A stretch of 64,000 bases of DNA from Microbacterium jejuense (GTDB taxonomy: Bacteria > Actinomycetota > Actinomycetes > Actinomycetales > Microbacteriaceae): assembly GCF_019511665.1 (NCBI RefSeq), contig NZ_JAEUAW010000001.1:248001-312000 (forward strand), given 5' to 3'. Each line of letters begins with the position of its first letter. Position 1 is the first letter of the stretch. The notes under the pieces are model-generated. The model did no database searches and was not told where the DNA came from. It saw nothing but the letters and a program-made list of their open reading frames with translations. This document shows positions 32,001-33,631 of the stretch, in pieces. The position numbers and the translations under genes are program-made.

Positions 32001-33556
32001 CGCAGACGGGCGGCCCGACCGACCCGCAGGCGGGGAACATCCCCGGCGGCAAGCGCGACAGCGTCCGCGGCGCCGACTTCAACGACGGCACGCTGCAGGG
32101 CTTCCTCACCGACTCCGGCACCTTCACCATCGCCCAGGGCGTGCTGACGGTCACCGCCGCCGACTCGCAGGGCGACGCCGTCGCGGTCTGGTACTCCGAC
32201 GCGTATCAGACGGTGTACTACGAGGTCTCGGCCAAGATCTCGATGCAGAAGCCGACCGGCGGCTGGAAGGCCAACGCGTACATCATCTTCGACTACTTCT
32301 CGCCGACCGACTTCAAGTTCGCCGGCATCGACCAGTCGATCAACAAGATGGTGATCGGCGAACGGACCGCCACCGGCTGGTGGGTGCGCGCGCAGGGGAG
32401 TGTGCCCGGCGGCGTCAAAGCCGACACGTTCTACGACCTGAACGTCGTCATCAACGGACTCGTCGTCACGGTGACAGCGAACGGCAAGAACGCGTTCAGC
32501 TACACCTTCGCGCCCCGCACCATCGGCGGTGAGAAGGTCGCGCTCAACCGCGGGCTCACCGGGTTCGGGTCGAACCAGGCCAGGGGGCAGTTCGACAACA
32601 TCAACCTGGTCGTCATCTCGCCCGAGATCACGATCGACCGCACGGAGTTCTTCGAGGGGACGGCCGTCGCCGCCCGCCAGGATGTGACCGGCACGTGGAC
32701 GACCGTCGGCGGCCGCCTCCAGGGCACGACGGACGCGACCGGCACCGCCACGACGCTGCTGGGCATCCCGACCACGGGCAGCTCCTACGCGGGGGTGCCG
32801 CAGCTGGATCCCACCGCCTACGTGCAGCTCACCGCGACGCTGCGGGCGGCAGGGTTCACCGGCATCCTCTTCGACTGGTACTCGGCGAAGGACTACAAGT
32901 TCGTCGGCATCGACGTCGCCGGCCAGCGGGTCGTCATCGGTCACGTCGCGAAGGGTGTGCGCACGATCGACCTCGTGATCGCCCGGACGCTGGTCGCCGG
33001 CACCGACTACGCGCTCGACGTGGTGCTGAAGGCGACCGTGGTGACGGTGACGCTCGCCGGCCAGGTGCTCGCGTCGTACGCGTTCAACTCGCCCCTCGCC
33101 GACGGCGCGCAGGGTCTGTTCGCGTTCGGCGCCGGCGTGACGGCATCCGCCGCCGACTACCGGCTGCGCACCGACGACGACGCCTATACGGGGTCCGCAC
33201 CTGCGGCGCAGGCGGTGCGGATCTCGGACGCGACCGTCACCGAGGGCGCCGCGGGCACGACCAAGACCGTCATGCTCACCGTCACACGCGACCAGGCCGG
33301 TGCGGCGCTGTCGGTCGGCTGGAGCGTCGACACGCTCATCGCGGGCGGTGTCACCTGGGGCACCGACGTCAAGGGCGCGACCTCGGGCACCGTGGTCTTC
33401 GCTGCCGGCGCGACCACCGCGACCATCACGTTCACGATCGTCGGCGACAGCGCGAAGGAACCCGATGAGGCGTTCATCGTGACACTGCAGCCGGCGCCGG
33501 GTGCGAACCTCGCGGATGCGCAGGCGCTCGTCACGATCAAGAACGACGACGGCTAG
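2075..33556 (+). CDS. Giant secreted repeat protein with RTX, Calx-beta, LamG-like and CBM5/12-like modules
   Basis: One uninterrupted frame of about 10,493 codons (about 1 MDa). The chosen ATG at 2075 gives a Sec-type signal: basic start, hydrophobic core at residues 13-33 and Ala-rich candidate cleavage sites after A36 or A47. Order: Pro/Ala/Asp linker (96-177), a small beta-rich head, a region of degenerate 53-65-residue repeats to about residue 5270 with module inserts, a mixed beta region with cysteine pairs, Calx-beta-like domains, DGF modules, RTX repeats (GGLGDDVMQG-type), two LamG-like domains and a terminal Calx-beta domain ending VTIKNDDG. No LPXTG, terminal membrane helix or S-layer domain is visible. 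The layout resembles giant bacterial adhesins that fold on calcium. Base and codon use match the neighbours, so recent transfer is not evident. Role in adhesion, biofilm or polysaccharide/chitin contact is inference; no enzyme active site was recognised. Confidence 0.9.
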   Translation: MVWGSVTERYRSAAFGVVAYATAIAVAVGIALPYSAPRALPVVTVAADPADVPASAPVAPSEAPAASVAGGSADVAPDELIGEPAALNVRPFDATDAAPADTAPADTAPADTPPADPAPADPAPVEPAPDPAPAVDPAPAPAPSEPAVVDPAPAPVDPGTPAEPAPADPAPAAPAPWVLTMSGTSSSLVFHGDGTVTFDGVTRSLSEISEIRVTGTAGDDSFTIDFGGTDPGVPIWFDGAAGFDTLITNGGGGFSSQPTDGSSGTMTLGSTVVHYAGIEPITNTGGSGNAEFTLGGSDDDAVLEVDPDDPSLLRLRSLAGTFEQTSFSAPTGTGTVLKISGGGGHDKLTIFGIINLLDAAFEAYFESIFFQGATVTADSVTAVAEETNADGIPFTVDDCTDFDDFSILGCLDHDANTSVVVDGGSITTGDLTLTASSTVNPDTSAATAYAVIVNSNASVEVKGGANIVASGDFTATATSNVGAFTLNKQYGDAAFITSNAAVTIGGTSTVTVGGAATMSAASTVTASAVPQTDSSKQESAGSFDAAVAVLWTTANVIAKITGAARVAVTGALGIAAANTATLTATGDAHEAASGAGVAVVHLSQTTDAAIDTADATGVSAASVDVLADQTSNVTATATASKGGATQSNKSQNSPSRANGQSNTGSAASGGGSIDIAAAFGLAHVQTDTRSRATGAKVVTTGAQKYGAHAKNTVAVTGNGGTTDGSGGGSGAGVGIGIGLLILDFATRAFVSGGALDAAGGVTVEAAGPDAGDSSFTATAVSGAKPASGTVAFAGSFALAKIDTLTSATLEGAPSFAGRAVTVTARGSSKSTAQATAKQELGGDNGSAVGAGASVALSLIRDDIVAAVAAGAAPTGIGALVLAATGSDEATTKTVGGADGGTSATLTGVASIAIHNVRTFAGILSGPAVALASLAATATQTAKATTSAIGATKAGSGSSLALTISFALASVDHEVEASLARAVTATGPVTLTADGASTTTTTAEASAAGAPGEGTGGNATNDNVKTKSDAKLGDAGGRTKGGAGGGTSTPEQKNEDGTSVSVAAAIAINLVTSVTRAMLLAGASLTTPGAVTLTATNNTDASATAKGTATDSSTVGIGAAVAVNKVRLVNEAGIGIGASLHAASLAVSATVKAAGPDDTHTFEAVAQAGATGTGGTLGVAGAFALNLVDEDTRAVVDADDDPLNPDPPAPLPGVVLTGGAASFTAGSKSTDKASGKAGQSGSGTVGIGAAVALNLVTHEVYAGIAPAVNATRGPPVTGAGALTITATHGVTLTTEAEAGAAGGGVTITPSVAIVIATIHTAASIGRGSAPLTASSITATATQTVAADTTAKGSTTAGSTAGIGVSLALAILDDITSTSGSDRGLTTTGAASFTATQRVDAKTTAKASTQGAKPSEGKDQGGKDVNEKADANLGQASATKQQNGGGSTSTTSTPKAATNDNNGASLSIAGAIAIAVVSPTVRARFANGVIVVAGGLVTLRALADIDSRADARGDTSTKGDVGIGAGVAVQAVEITVNATTGVSTITATGLVVEAGMLDGDTDDVVRRWDDASKTWIVVDSGEQLPGPSKNDTAYVKESGQEGIYTFDGSNWSNTTPGAITAGDSLPGSPANGDLFLLRAEKDGHPGNSVWKYNGTTWVFQTAAVYAKKDDLPKDDIAEGDWFQLTTQDGTHAPGFYKRNGSHEWELQSVTVGSGDRLPAAPADKDLFRLFEHEITSIARAGASKSDSVGVAGAIAIDILGNQTEAVVPTGATVSLSSAASTISAESNERDAATATSQANQGKATGVGAVFTLQVIDGSDVRAEVENGAALTGGTGLAITAFGFREFITKAEGGSTSTGAAAIAPVVALVISVDDDVTARLGTGTATTVTGALSVTATHQLRIRTDGNAKAAGKSAAVGAIIAVNAVVGWDTLAEIARDASATTVSVVADSLAFTEAKVEASAEGASSSETQSGDQKSTEAVNGTNNPNTAGTRDDTAGMPTSNGGTNGTNGGNGANQQQSAQSGQSGSGSSDTTAVAAAVGVNWLVATSTARIAANVTVTATTGELVVRSLLAQRAYVFAVGTAIDITHGGTRVGATIGLNVQDATNRAIVGAGTHATGQTGVTIAAVAPTGTHNDFIVWSFAAAGGKNTSVAGSAAVQILLLTTEASVGAGGELDAPAGGVTVTATQPMRLQNLAISGALGTGSDAAVGGAFLVNYLEIGTRAWIDSTAGIPTDVDASGAIAVTATTTLDPIAPELPEPVKGKVDIPAVTNIAIAGGATQGTAVVGAFIVNIFNLQTRAWIGSGAQVNQTGAAGGSGQSVTVSAGDAITVVDASGALGLSLDSSSVGITVAVEISNSDVRAWIGDQAAVRAGGSVKVEATSDEDWFVLAVSGGITVSGSVAATGAVLVIVANQGGSDPQTLARIGQATVRAGGDLTVHAKKTVVAKLSSGNIAVSGSGTGVGASVTVNVRDDDVTAQILGGADVQATGDTLVKAEQSGDFLLFAVGGSGGNSVGVGGSVTVNVLTDTTTAGIGDGAKVNCVGVSCSNTNPSLTQDVVVEASDETTVLALAGVLAVGGTAGVGVGVDVEVVHKTTQANIGVGALVNANGDVVVKASSSEQIDSISAGGSVGGTAAVTVNAAVPVITVTTKAWIGASATVIAGGNVIVAAADDFTLFTIAGNISVAGTAAVGAGVAVPVVTKTTQSWIGDGARVTARALAGHMTHTTVSSGSFDTNGTDTRFDPRGTLGGYPTPYPHNPINGSGLQADGATINLGYQHGFKAGQQVVYDAGGGAPITGLTDGGTYYAIPVSSTAIKLCTKRGPPVSPGSDEYTCEPGHLVTGLSLPAGVKMGENQRFVPTTRPGLPSDVSPRFTAQYAVGTDYLVLPYDLTVTVGDPVIYSAGGGTPIGGLMDGATYYVVNADPNHFQIARTQCEATGLADDCNSVAGPIVPIVFSSTGSGRSHSIVASGDLPAADASALGPQSTIAPVTSGFAGVAVTATDSTYLAGIGISAGGSGTAAVTLSGSVSVATVHVESWIGAGARINCGDVTCSVNDPASAGTAQSVLVSASSSFRTLGLAAALAIGGTAGVGASAAVRVIDLTTTAEIRGGAVVNARDDIVIVADSSLDVISVNAAAGGGTVGVAGTVGVTVVTTSTVARTGTGVVLRAGGDIGVFARSDDRLILVTASVAAGYVGVGVGVGVAVVDKTTKALIGQNNTIVVGGNGAAGLPGVSNGLIAAGDFAFLGEFHGLAVQAISRESLFGLVAGVGAGFVGVTANVGVNIFTVVTQAYIDLGSTVNAAGAVSAASSQQGVSVTAGDRFDSVTFAGGAAGGFVGAAGGVDIGVASIGVTAYLATGTDVWAKGDVAVNALGIKHVQSYAMSVGAGFVGAAGAVSVWSIGTQPTASYSSDGNGPDRGAWSAATSYNTGDVVTFAGQRYAAKRVSKGAQPNTSPADWSAIQDSDPTNYGGGQSSQGDADKVVAGGGTGGWKSILGDAPSGSGSTPYESTVYGTMASTGTAVGSSSSQTSPTSQRFTQPAPPSGTSAGIYGSVHSQLADISVIATDELEVFALAGAVAGGVGAIGAGVTVLTIGLNTDAGIYSGAHVSAAGRVDVKALATERTTQIGVAGAGGFIAIAGQVAVLGDHAAQTAHVDTGSFVDRADGGLHVNARADREVSVYAIGVTVGAGAAGVSIAVITIDGDARARVGAVALGHIGGLEVRASDRFVPTVLSVGVAGGIAVGLSGVVAVITYSGVTRADSFATGTVDGDVTVAASAERSTIAPLAVNVSTGVAAVGVTVLVATSDRDTEAELGGSVNLTAVPTADVSVTASATNAVRAYTPGVSVGGAAITAMVPIATVSGHTTARLSGAVSANDVTVSATGRQQASAQVDVIGVAGAAFNASVAIAVVTDGAEVAARVTGPASITATGAVVVSATQPGRNEAIALVNSIQVSMAFSGAVVIADAHLGSALIAALDGDVVSSAAVQVTANGQNFAQAKVLLVAGSLGVGIGVNVLTAVVTAAAVVAATSADANNDQLISSSGTVAFSATSANTADVHTDLAGGGLLGGAAVSVPTATVAGATTASVEGDVTGNAGVSVSATSANRATSEVVLVAIGGIAGAAVNVSTAEITAAAATTADVKAGSTVSAPGDPVTVQATSANRATSSTLAVGAGIGAAVAVQITLAEVAGATTARFDGDILSTPTKTGSLFVQAQGGNQAVADTKVLTISAGLSGTGVSSRAIVSGETLAVIGSTASVNVSGAVMVKALLSSFGGEQNLARSTLQGFALGGIAAGIVVIEATVSGSVHALLNGAIAGSGSITLDADATMHAVADSLFVAAGLGTLTGIATTATVSADTVAGGDDAGSVATTSGLFTVTADSTYTAESTSNAPTIGGVAIIVQLPLARVSGRTGAVYAGQVAGASSASAAANSHNTAMADASELIAISLIGVIIAYALGEMTATTEAGLGGANVGGGSVTVTATSDDDAQAIVGGLSGGGLAVSLLRPEARSTGITRAFVGPSKTVTAGSLTISAIATPDATAEAKMVGISLLANVLVSNPIATVAGTTEAFIGFDETVSLGAGALTLAATRTANASATGSSVQVSPISLSGITLEAKTQGTVSTHIDDRADVTAGSVTMTAGGSSTPVASSTTVGISLLGGTVVAMNTTDATTVASWVGPADGVAAADAADPASVTTSGAGGITVATDYTSHVYVMAVAAGFGVLAAGSYIQGTATNTATALVYLGDRAELRANGGGAIVFDAAAVTTAIADAVGFNAGLGFAVGQTTTTADLRPTIKAYTVSGGVLSGATVTVRARSNTDAAGAAIRPTYTYNTVLGDNSPTVVAPAFARASLGGASLLGSVTGAEGHAINSPTVRAAIGSGTTVSSTGALWVIARSLGDAQVDAYSLAAAVGIGVGMVDGYATSGGSVTAEFHGLSGALGSANILTFVTATALTEGRAVGGGVLAGATNGTQTSNVAPTVRTLVGGTLTTTSGIEVRSDVRTAATAVYRALSLSGFVSASFGTITATDESDVRTAVVGSGSVKSNGGNVTIEAWHNFDGTKFLTDNKADASVVQTTFAFGLSIGSSSLHATAKAVVKAEVEAGATVAAPNGNVVLRALSGNYADSFYKRTGGALINVQPNSNPTSTASGTTAANLLGHVNVSGANGAKGLTVLAQGNDRAEAGIRNVGGGLIQIGSSSSTAEGHPVVSVTLGGAASIIRVEGAISAKAISSYDADASTYSATGGVLNVSSFDARASMNPTSSATITGGASIIAGGAIELTAAANPPLPPASDGTFDAVGGVDGTAHTITFGAVHNSSTGDTVTYNAQGQPTVSGLVPGRQYSIIVIDADTVQLGVVYSSDNVSTVYDTIGFGTRKHGLNTGDVLLYQLVNGGTPIGGLTTDTLYEVYKVDDSTIKLRAIGAATTTDTVSAGAVDNGTHTIGGSSGFHNGDYVTYHAPAATATFTSGQVDKQWDSGSNTWVATTGSNTDNIYFARDTSPADNSFDDIGFASGQLVRYFTTGTPISGLTNGAYYWVIRKSGQSYQLAATKCKATGLAADCGGSAGPITPIAISASGTNAVDVHSLTAANNAPITGLVDGHGYYVVGCPVSGCDANGYQLSLTAGGSAIAISHTGTSVDGVSFSFTGAGHVFRTEGIDFTGQGATVQKLIFAIAPVAGPGPKNEKLAGIGSAIPFSAIGGDQIVSASATGGGGGAISVSAADSWAVSDATVSASVGSGANVTGGAVTITTDGHSDAKAISSNDSGGLISVNSAKAEADVHLTSTVSVASGATLTATNALVVAANGSLKPVVIASSDSGGLFAGGEGGETARLDYTTTADVAGTLISLNNTATVEAHTAVFGYAQGTADLGTFAGSAETYTDFHVGQGASKSWDGDTYNLWSAQALTRSTVSGTVKGRSVFVHAIVDPVSIEARSDTSTGAFGADSDANTYVYVRGTAEVVLANGAVLEGQVATELNAEYKTWDVISHAFANCDCFGGDTDADAVIDAQTLAKVTGRTGSVIRTADLTVAVNQRATASDFDRDADTSEGFLDFGNGGVGSGPTSLSRQTFWQVRVIMLGEPNPVLEVDSAGNITNIVNVRVCDDQGHCYEDNPFTNTHTAGQLTGTTFTVDDIVYDHGAQARFLTNEMGSLGDPGVIWGRGGTFEFQQTWDWVKLLNASSLNMVTNIIDVVNILNSPLIDIRVDSVPDDASSANTPGLSEAGPATTFDFDILYRFPPTLVQLVNSCAYSCPTRNPFIRLDDYIENPLGTTQITNASGDILSGPGHELIRTNVLDLDAPHGDIGHQSPTHANPDPERNPIEVELVKYLHPSAEFCGGGYGPAPCLHDIVVTVDAGKDAVLDLTAFRRTDQTLTDPITVPVARIRAGDDVDVVLNDSKAGDDTSSLSLVEVDVYNPGTSYYDYTYFGQYNPALSDGSPLNPCPGGACGSGSGKYEKHFRPDVSDPDLAHILRALGTDIDGEIESTYDFADLRAGDDIDVCHVTVLSTDPGGEEPKTCFTTSIDSATHTVTADTPDTTVHIVAMIDSAWTGGAGHTGPVDDPGMSVNVSQIFLRTNGNITATEITGDMLVGHIHSTHGDVVLHSPQRILDADGRPTIDVTGVNITMYAGEGGVLGGIGVPNNWLEINTAVNQPSGIAGGVLKAYDTAAALGGGSTEGIFLDELTGDMPIWEIFTGGSSSLATGNVGLRTTGGSILNAKLNADEDNVRGDSVDMDANGGGSIGLVSKDVMVDSGRAPPFECTYLNCGNDPASPYLSDPRLAQAGDDVGLEATGGIYYTETDAYLRLVLAHSFTGNIRLTVRETQALDEDLYLVASGSALFAESHFRAPTSDDDHPRPVAHGTIFAETGGVELRVGDDVTLHQNSQILANLSIDIRGDYGNVDTGSVLTEYGTSMILRGRIIADCVVTAGVFGADPMGTCAPSTANPVPGQQTNIWGGIDVDVIQLGDRSGLDRDNTKITWGSAGYIFLGSKTTVHGNLDSTSNTTDGEDVITVYYLQSMNVITSPAQPGTGAGHVLNLDGQGESDHYAVYTNGSHGSVRNYNIEVLDSGPANQGVDDLAVYGFDDLDPAHNTGTRADDIWLLRALTCIDNQSPFGVTVAQGQASCVSPSETADHPAFIALLAGNESADGGIGQYRDRDPATAPSALVQRITYDRALNGRITVYGLGGNDAFYVDDTQATMTLDGGAGNDAFQIGQIFGTQRDSDPAPNGGALLPSDTFPSLVATTRGWLSPGTHAPLLATGGTGNDRFVVYSNQAEIQLNGDDDNDLFIVRAFAIAAVCDLSADNDTDCDLADVDFRPAGGVFPQVNGSAVHPVTHLSTPTCTGAGYFRFDNNGDGTCNNADAHVTYNHAAGSNVDLDNTKWLDDTIPLDANGVAVPVIGLGFSTSRPLDIRAGGGEDEVQYNVNAPVNVDGGTGFDKLVVLGTEFADDFVITDKAIYGAGLNVKYATIEVLEIDGLEGDDQFFVLSTAYGVAYRVIGGLGSDQISVAGDVTSDIVTRELEGLSGAVDHIVRSNDPRYDGIVVDGVPYNLATGPSGLVVVREVGTSTSVRESAAGPIGQTAYYEVTLSQDPSVGGANRHVYVTVSAAASPDEEARDTFHNPTGFGLSDGPADTIWLCVDTGPVYGDQCNSASDFQRHYIRNGVIVDEAGRAVVLTFDQSNWSAAQRVYVRAVNDDRSEGDRIVVLQHSVISDNPLFHGTAVRQLNVRVYDDDTPGVYVTHVEPGTTVLDDRGIVIEGDTPTTRRTDDVLVQLAKDPCPASNPACGLVITVKITMDADSQKLLQIDDAAAEALLGSRWTKFIDADGGTHYELTFDHSNWNILVRLTLIARPNPDASDPTTAVISWGQANATNAYRFPNLRSGSQRTDVTVYDDESAQVVTIPTGTDTVVVQGGANDDYLIRLTTQPTANVNIAITPDGLVDVVSVNGVAVNPTNYVEIGGDIPSRLFLGFLTFAGSTVSRANGSDTGSFIDDGIVAGMRLTFGACTGVYTVNAGSVTAGSFTVTPALNCGAVPVGGTTINVLTYRGKWSGALAGAPAQVAGDDSVLRWRITRSGGGWLADGFLEGQWVKVCDRFGHCAIGKIQNIRGTNAEHDTQLEFGLSLWGDSFGSLVGPVTVTRIAAQAVFTAANWMTDQRIELQGDTGYYQPLIRQGVKTFPASQHLLTRLRGPLAVEGGVTGADRSLELGLKLPGEQDGPLFAIATQAPESKQIDVLNIYGDSSVANNWGVMSSTTLRGLGMSKDLDFGASYGGAQGETFGEPQIFPGGISFGSISFDGTNYSTDAGTSSIEVINLFLGSGNDRLDVQGTLQPDVPVKSVGAVVVQPQAPGGGIPSGTTHRLSRATPFDFKAQGFLIGQTITVRQGGHVTRYLVTGFGDDNLGDTTDNTVMYLAFLDDALTPTPVAMVTASDVPVIVTVPVTITGGAAGGTVTRQTGSFVTDGFVVGQLVRIAGIDGQWRLIGISADGRTLTLDRGDVLPSKALGSQNVFVPGPHGGLTTIHGGGNSAMQAVFPMTRTAVAGGGLRLTRLDGGSWTFNGRFAGSGYYAGDPYQHAFQHIQLAGETFTRMILGFEDADCLALGITDPYPGCGKSAIMILSGPQVPAGEPAGTVLPSGTANTDVSVVAPLKVETTTAVEVHTSSLVRASGSWRTDGFRAGMQVRISGFAGPFTIAGISADGRTLTLANTAFAPSVHLNAAGVAIWDAVLLTVTGFDASRSGGLLIGGDIITVCNRAADTLLFKIAKDADGVEDDAVRCDQTHTAGPGSPLVIYGDTSQDGIWYSGSPGDTLGMEFGPKPFDPFTHIPDAQNEDDEWVFGLANPYDHAGNDIIDASGLFADVAPNLLPTVGLTIYGGLGDDLLIGSQAGDHLAGGSGDDEIRGQRGVDHIYGDSGVNVDVLTRALQITTVNASPRPSVTGAGVISNGTTIIPAPGGVAGIVDDLQVPGRDLLYGEGAPGLGLGGYTVNAGGSPEYAYADIIFGDHGAIDQDVADPNEPDARPQKIQTTALASVLRIRSVRLDMGDDDTVFGGLGQDVIIGGAGDDMADGDEADDLVFGDAVDLLRTIGDWTSLRFQALCGTLLYGRSDITDAANLCNGLYPVPTENNSGTLLVDGTPRAYRDPDGAPWWAEYDVKNLFHDVASDTGSKWAGTWGNDYLAGGQAHDMLFGGLGDDVMQGDGGIDDAYRRMIDDTRVAVHVGASRTPLGCVGPAGAMVCDYTGVLSVVPSFEAATDGEDYLEGNAGNDVIFGGLGQDDIVGGSSDFFSLITPDLRPDGLQNPAPNYQPGHDRGADILFGGSGQRIGINDETSGGTNASTPTTGGTLAGGTAPADMDARDADTIIGDNGRIVRIVGVNRQDGITGIGTGQTTAAQAPNNYVTFQYDANTGAQRLVVRGVTLLDYTLGGPDFQPENFGLGLGSDCTNGSPTQPICSNILNTDLGAWRNASFGGTPWQTGGRDEVHGETGDDTVYGGADHDILYGDAQSDDLIGGWGNDWISGGTGQDGILGDDGRIFTSRNGSTGTTVAGAACNGNSVVTGAPGACYSERLFGITALLATDPDTKYSNGNVLNEFIYTPGQGQTATINLAGALNKAADLTVYNLGPDVNAGNQHVANSPLYDANNSDDIIFGGWGSDWIHGGAGDDAISGAEAIGTDPDDLTATGGTNGPKTAASGYNQHYDAAGSLVGLEYIDFAHPYNPGDVLHFGADTNPWHSNNHNEMRLGEFLLYDEYDPLRTILFNAAGQTWGCTSWSPSGHTCTGSTDRALFPNQFFLNNEDTFGDILAKVCVAVDNQGNCITYMYNTQPTDGDDAIFGDLGNDWMVGGTGMDTLWGGWGNDLLQADDDLHSGCVTMTPNGTCTVPGDTWLNNTPDGVNSSYQDRAYGGAGLDILIGNTAGDRLIDWVGEFNTYLVPFAPFGMATVSRQNNPALPEFLYALSRSQGADPTRWSDEGSDPARNGEPFGELGLIRQEDHGYWQTQTGGPTDPQAGNIPGGKRDSVRGADFNDGTLQGFLTDSGTFTIAQGVLTVTAADSQGDAVAVWYSDAYQTVYYEVSAKISMQKPTGGWKANAYIIFDYFSPTDFKFAGIDQSINKMVIGERTATGWWVRAQGSVPGGVKADTFYDLNVVINGLVVTVTANGKNAFSYTFAPRTIGGEKVALNRGLTGFGSNQARGQFDNINLVVISPEITIDRTEFFEGTAVAARQDVTGTWTTVGGRLQGTTDATGTATTLLGIPTTGSSYAGVPQLDPTAYVQLTATLRAAGFTGILFDWYSAKDYKFVGIDVAGQRVVIGHVAKGVRTIDLVIARTLVAGTDYALDVVLKATVVTVTLAGQVLASYAFNSPLADGAQGLFAFGAGVTASAADYRLRTDDDAYTGSAPAAQAVRISDATVTEGAAGTTKTVMLTVTRDQAGAALSVGWSVDTLIAGGVTWGTDVKGATSGTVVFAAGATTATITFTIVGDSAKEPDEAFIVTLQPAPGANLADAQALVTIKNDDG
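2356..2604 (+). other. Giant protein: Pro/Ala/Asp linker after the signal peptide
   Basis: Residues about 95-177 are built from short units such as APADT, PPADP, APVEP and PAPAVD. At DNA level this is a GC-rich imprecise repeat of about 15 bp. Such linkers usually span the Gram-positive wall; here it would separate the secretion signal from the folded head that starts near WVLTMSGTSSS. It is a likely site of length change between strains. Confidence 0.75.
6740..7267 (+). other. Giant protein: insert resembling phage tail-fibre or spike-tip modules
   Basis: About 176 residues interrupt the beta-repeat array. The insert contains several copies of a Pro/Gly/Asp-rich phrase followed by an aromatic phrase: LPGPSKNDTAYVKE, LPGSPANGDLFLL, VWKYNGTTWVFQ, FYKRNGSHEWELQ, LPAAPADKDLFRL. 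Similar phrases occur in phage tail-fibre and collagen-like surface proteins. There are no other phage genes nearby, so I read this as a captured binding module. The function is unknown. Confidence 0.5.
10280..10985 (+). other. Giant protein: first cluster of YYxI/YYVV modules with cysteine pairs
   Basis: Two related modules occur here. One carries HGFKAGQQVVYDAGGG, ITGLTDGGTYYAIPV and a C...C pair (KLCTKRG...YTCEPG). The other has VGDPVIYSAGGGTPIGGL, DGATYYVV and a C...C pair (TQCEATG...DDCNS). The pattern 'GD-V-Y, G-G-TPI-GL-DG-YYV' repeats in the second cluster at 17940-19020, including near-identical QCEATGLADDC versus KCKATGLAADC. The modules are separate from the beta-repeat array around them. 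Confidence 0.6.
12311..12442 (+). other. Giant protein: CBM5/12-like carbohydrate-binding insert
   Basis: The 44 residues starting RGAWSAATSYNTGDVVTF match the CBM5/12 (ChiA-type chitin-binding) pattern: W-x6-Y-x-x-GD-V-x-x-x-G-x-x-Y-x-A, then G-x-x-P-N and a closing W (residues PADWSAI). The aromatic residues that normally stack on the sugar (W at 12320, the Y residues, W at 12431) are all present. It sits alone within the beta-repeat array. Sugar specificity cannot be read from sequence; chitin is the usual ligand of the family. Confidence 0.65.
17940..19020 (+). other. Giant protein: second cluster of YYV-type modules
   Basis: Four or more copies of the module first seen at 10280-10985 follow the end of the main repeat array: SSTGDTVTYNAQGQ...GLVPGRQYSII, NTGDVLLYQLVNGG...GLTTDTLYEVY, HNGDYVTYHAP, and ASGQLVRYFTTGTPISGL...GAYYWVI, then VDGHGYYVVGCPVSGC. 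The copies carry paired cysteines. The cluster marks the boundary between the long solenoid and the distal, Asp-rich half of the protein. Confidence 0.6.
24700..25735 (+). other. Giant protein: tandem Calx-beta-like region
   Basis: Three stretches end in acidic YDDD/YDDE turns (RVYDDDTPGV, TVYDDESAQV) and contain ESAAGPIGQTAYYEVTLSQ and IVIEGDTPTTRRTDDVLVQL, the 'E-G-x-T...Y/V-V-x-L' start of Calx-beta repeats. Calx-beta domains bind calcium and occur in adhesins next to RTX arrays. The copies are divergent, with inserted cysteine pairs (CPASNPAC), so the boundaries are approximate. Confidence 0.55.
25960..28160 (+). other. Giant protein: six divergent copies of a DGF/ISADGRTLTL module
   Basis: A module of about 50 residues recurs near 25970, 26235, 27105, 27375, 27655 and 28015. 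The best pair is SFVTDGFVVGQLVRIAG...IGISADGRTLTLDRG and SWRTDGFRAGMQVRISG...AGISADGRTLTLANT. Shared pattern: R-x-x-GSW-x-x-DGF-x-x-GQ-V-x-I-x-G, a short turn, then I-x-GIS-x-DGRTLTL. I do not recognise a named family. Confidence 0.6.
28550..31775 (+). other. Giant protein: RTX (hemolysin-type) calcium-binding repeat region
   Basis: Blocks of GGxGxDxUx nonapeptides occur repeatedly: YGGLGDDLLIGSQAGDHLAG, VFGGLGQDVIIGGAGDDM, LFGGLGDDVMQGDGG, IFGGLGQDDIVGG, VYGGADHDILYGD, IFGGWGSDWIHGGAGDDA, TLWGGWGNDLLQADDD and AYGGAGLDILIGN. A smaller set lies at 23560-24560 (VYGLGGNDAFYVDD, DGGAGNDAFQIG). RTX blocks bind calcium in parallel beta-rolls and fold once outside the cell. They are normally associated with type I secretion in Gram-negative bacteria; here they follow a Sec-type signal. 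Confidence 0.85.
32075..33180 (+). other. Giant protein: two LamG/concanavalin-like domains
   Basis: Two copies of a jelly-roll-like domain lie in tandem. The first runs from DFNDGTLQGFLTDSGTF through YYEVSAKISMQ, YIIFDYFSPTDFKFAGI and YDLNVVINGLVVTVTANG. The second runs from GTWTTVGGRLQGTT through VQLTATLRAAGFTGILFDWY, DYKFVGIDVAGQRVVIG and YALDVVLKATVVTVTLAG. The matching 'DFKFAGID/DYKFVGID' and 'LxVVxxxxVVTVT' segments show they are duplicates. Such domains usually bind glycans or peptides. Confidence 0.6.
33214..33553 (+). other. Giant protein: C-terminal Calx-beta domain
   Basis: The last 110 residues start VRISDATVTEGAAGTTKTV and run through LTVTRDQAGAALSVGWS, GTVVFAAGATTATITFTIVG and KEPDEAFIVTL to VTIKNDDG. 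This is a textbook Calx-beta pattern, with 'EGxxG', 'D-x-E-x-P-D-E-x-F-x-V-x-L' and a final 'I-x-N-D-D'. The protein ends right after the NDDG, so no anchor follows. Confidence 0.85.
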
Positions 33557-33571
33557 CCCGTCCCACAGACT

Positions 33572-33616
33572 CCGGCGGGTCGGGCCGACTCTCCCCCGAC
33601 GACCCCGACCCGCCGG
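33572..33616 (+). terminator. Strong hairpin terminator after the giant gene
   Basis: CCGGCGGGTCGGG (33572-33584) pairs perfectly over 13 bp with 33604-33616, with a 19-nt loop. It begins 16 nt after the stop of the giant gene. No T-tract follows, as is common in high-GC actinobacteria. Confidence 0.75.
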
Positions 33617-33631
33617 GACCATCACCCAGAT

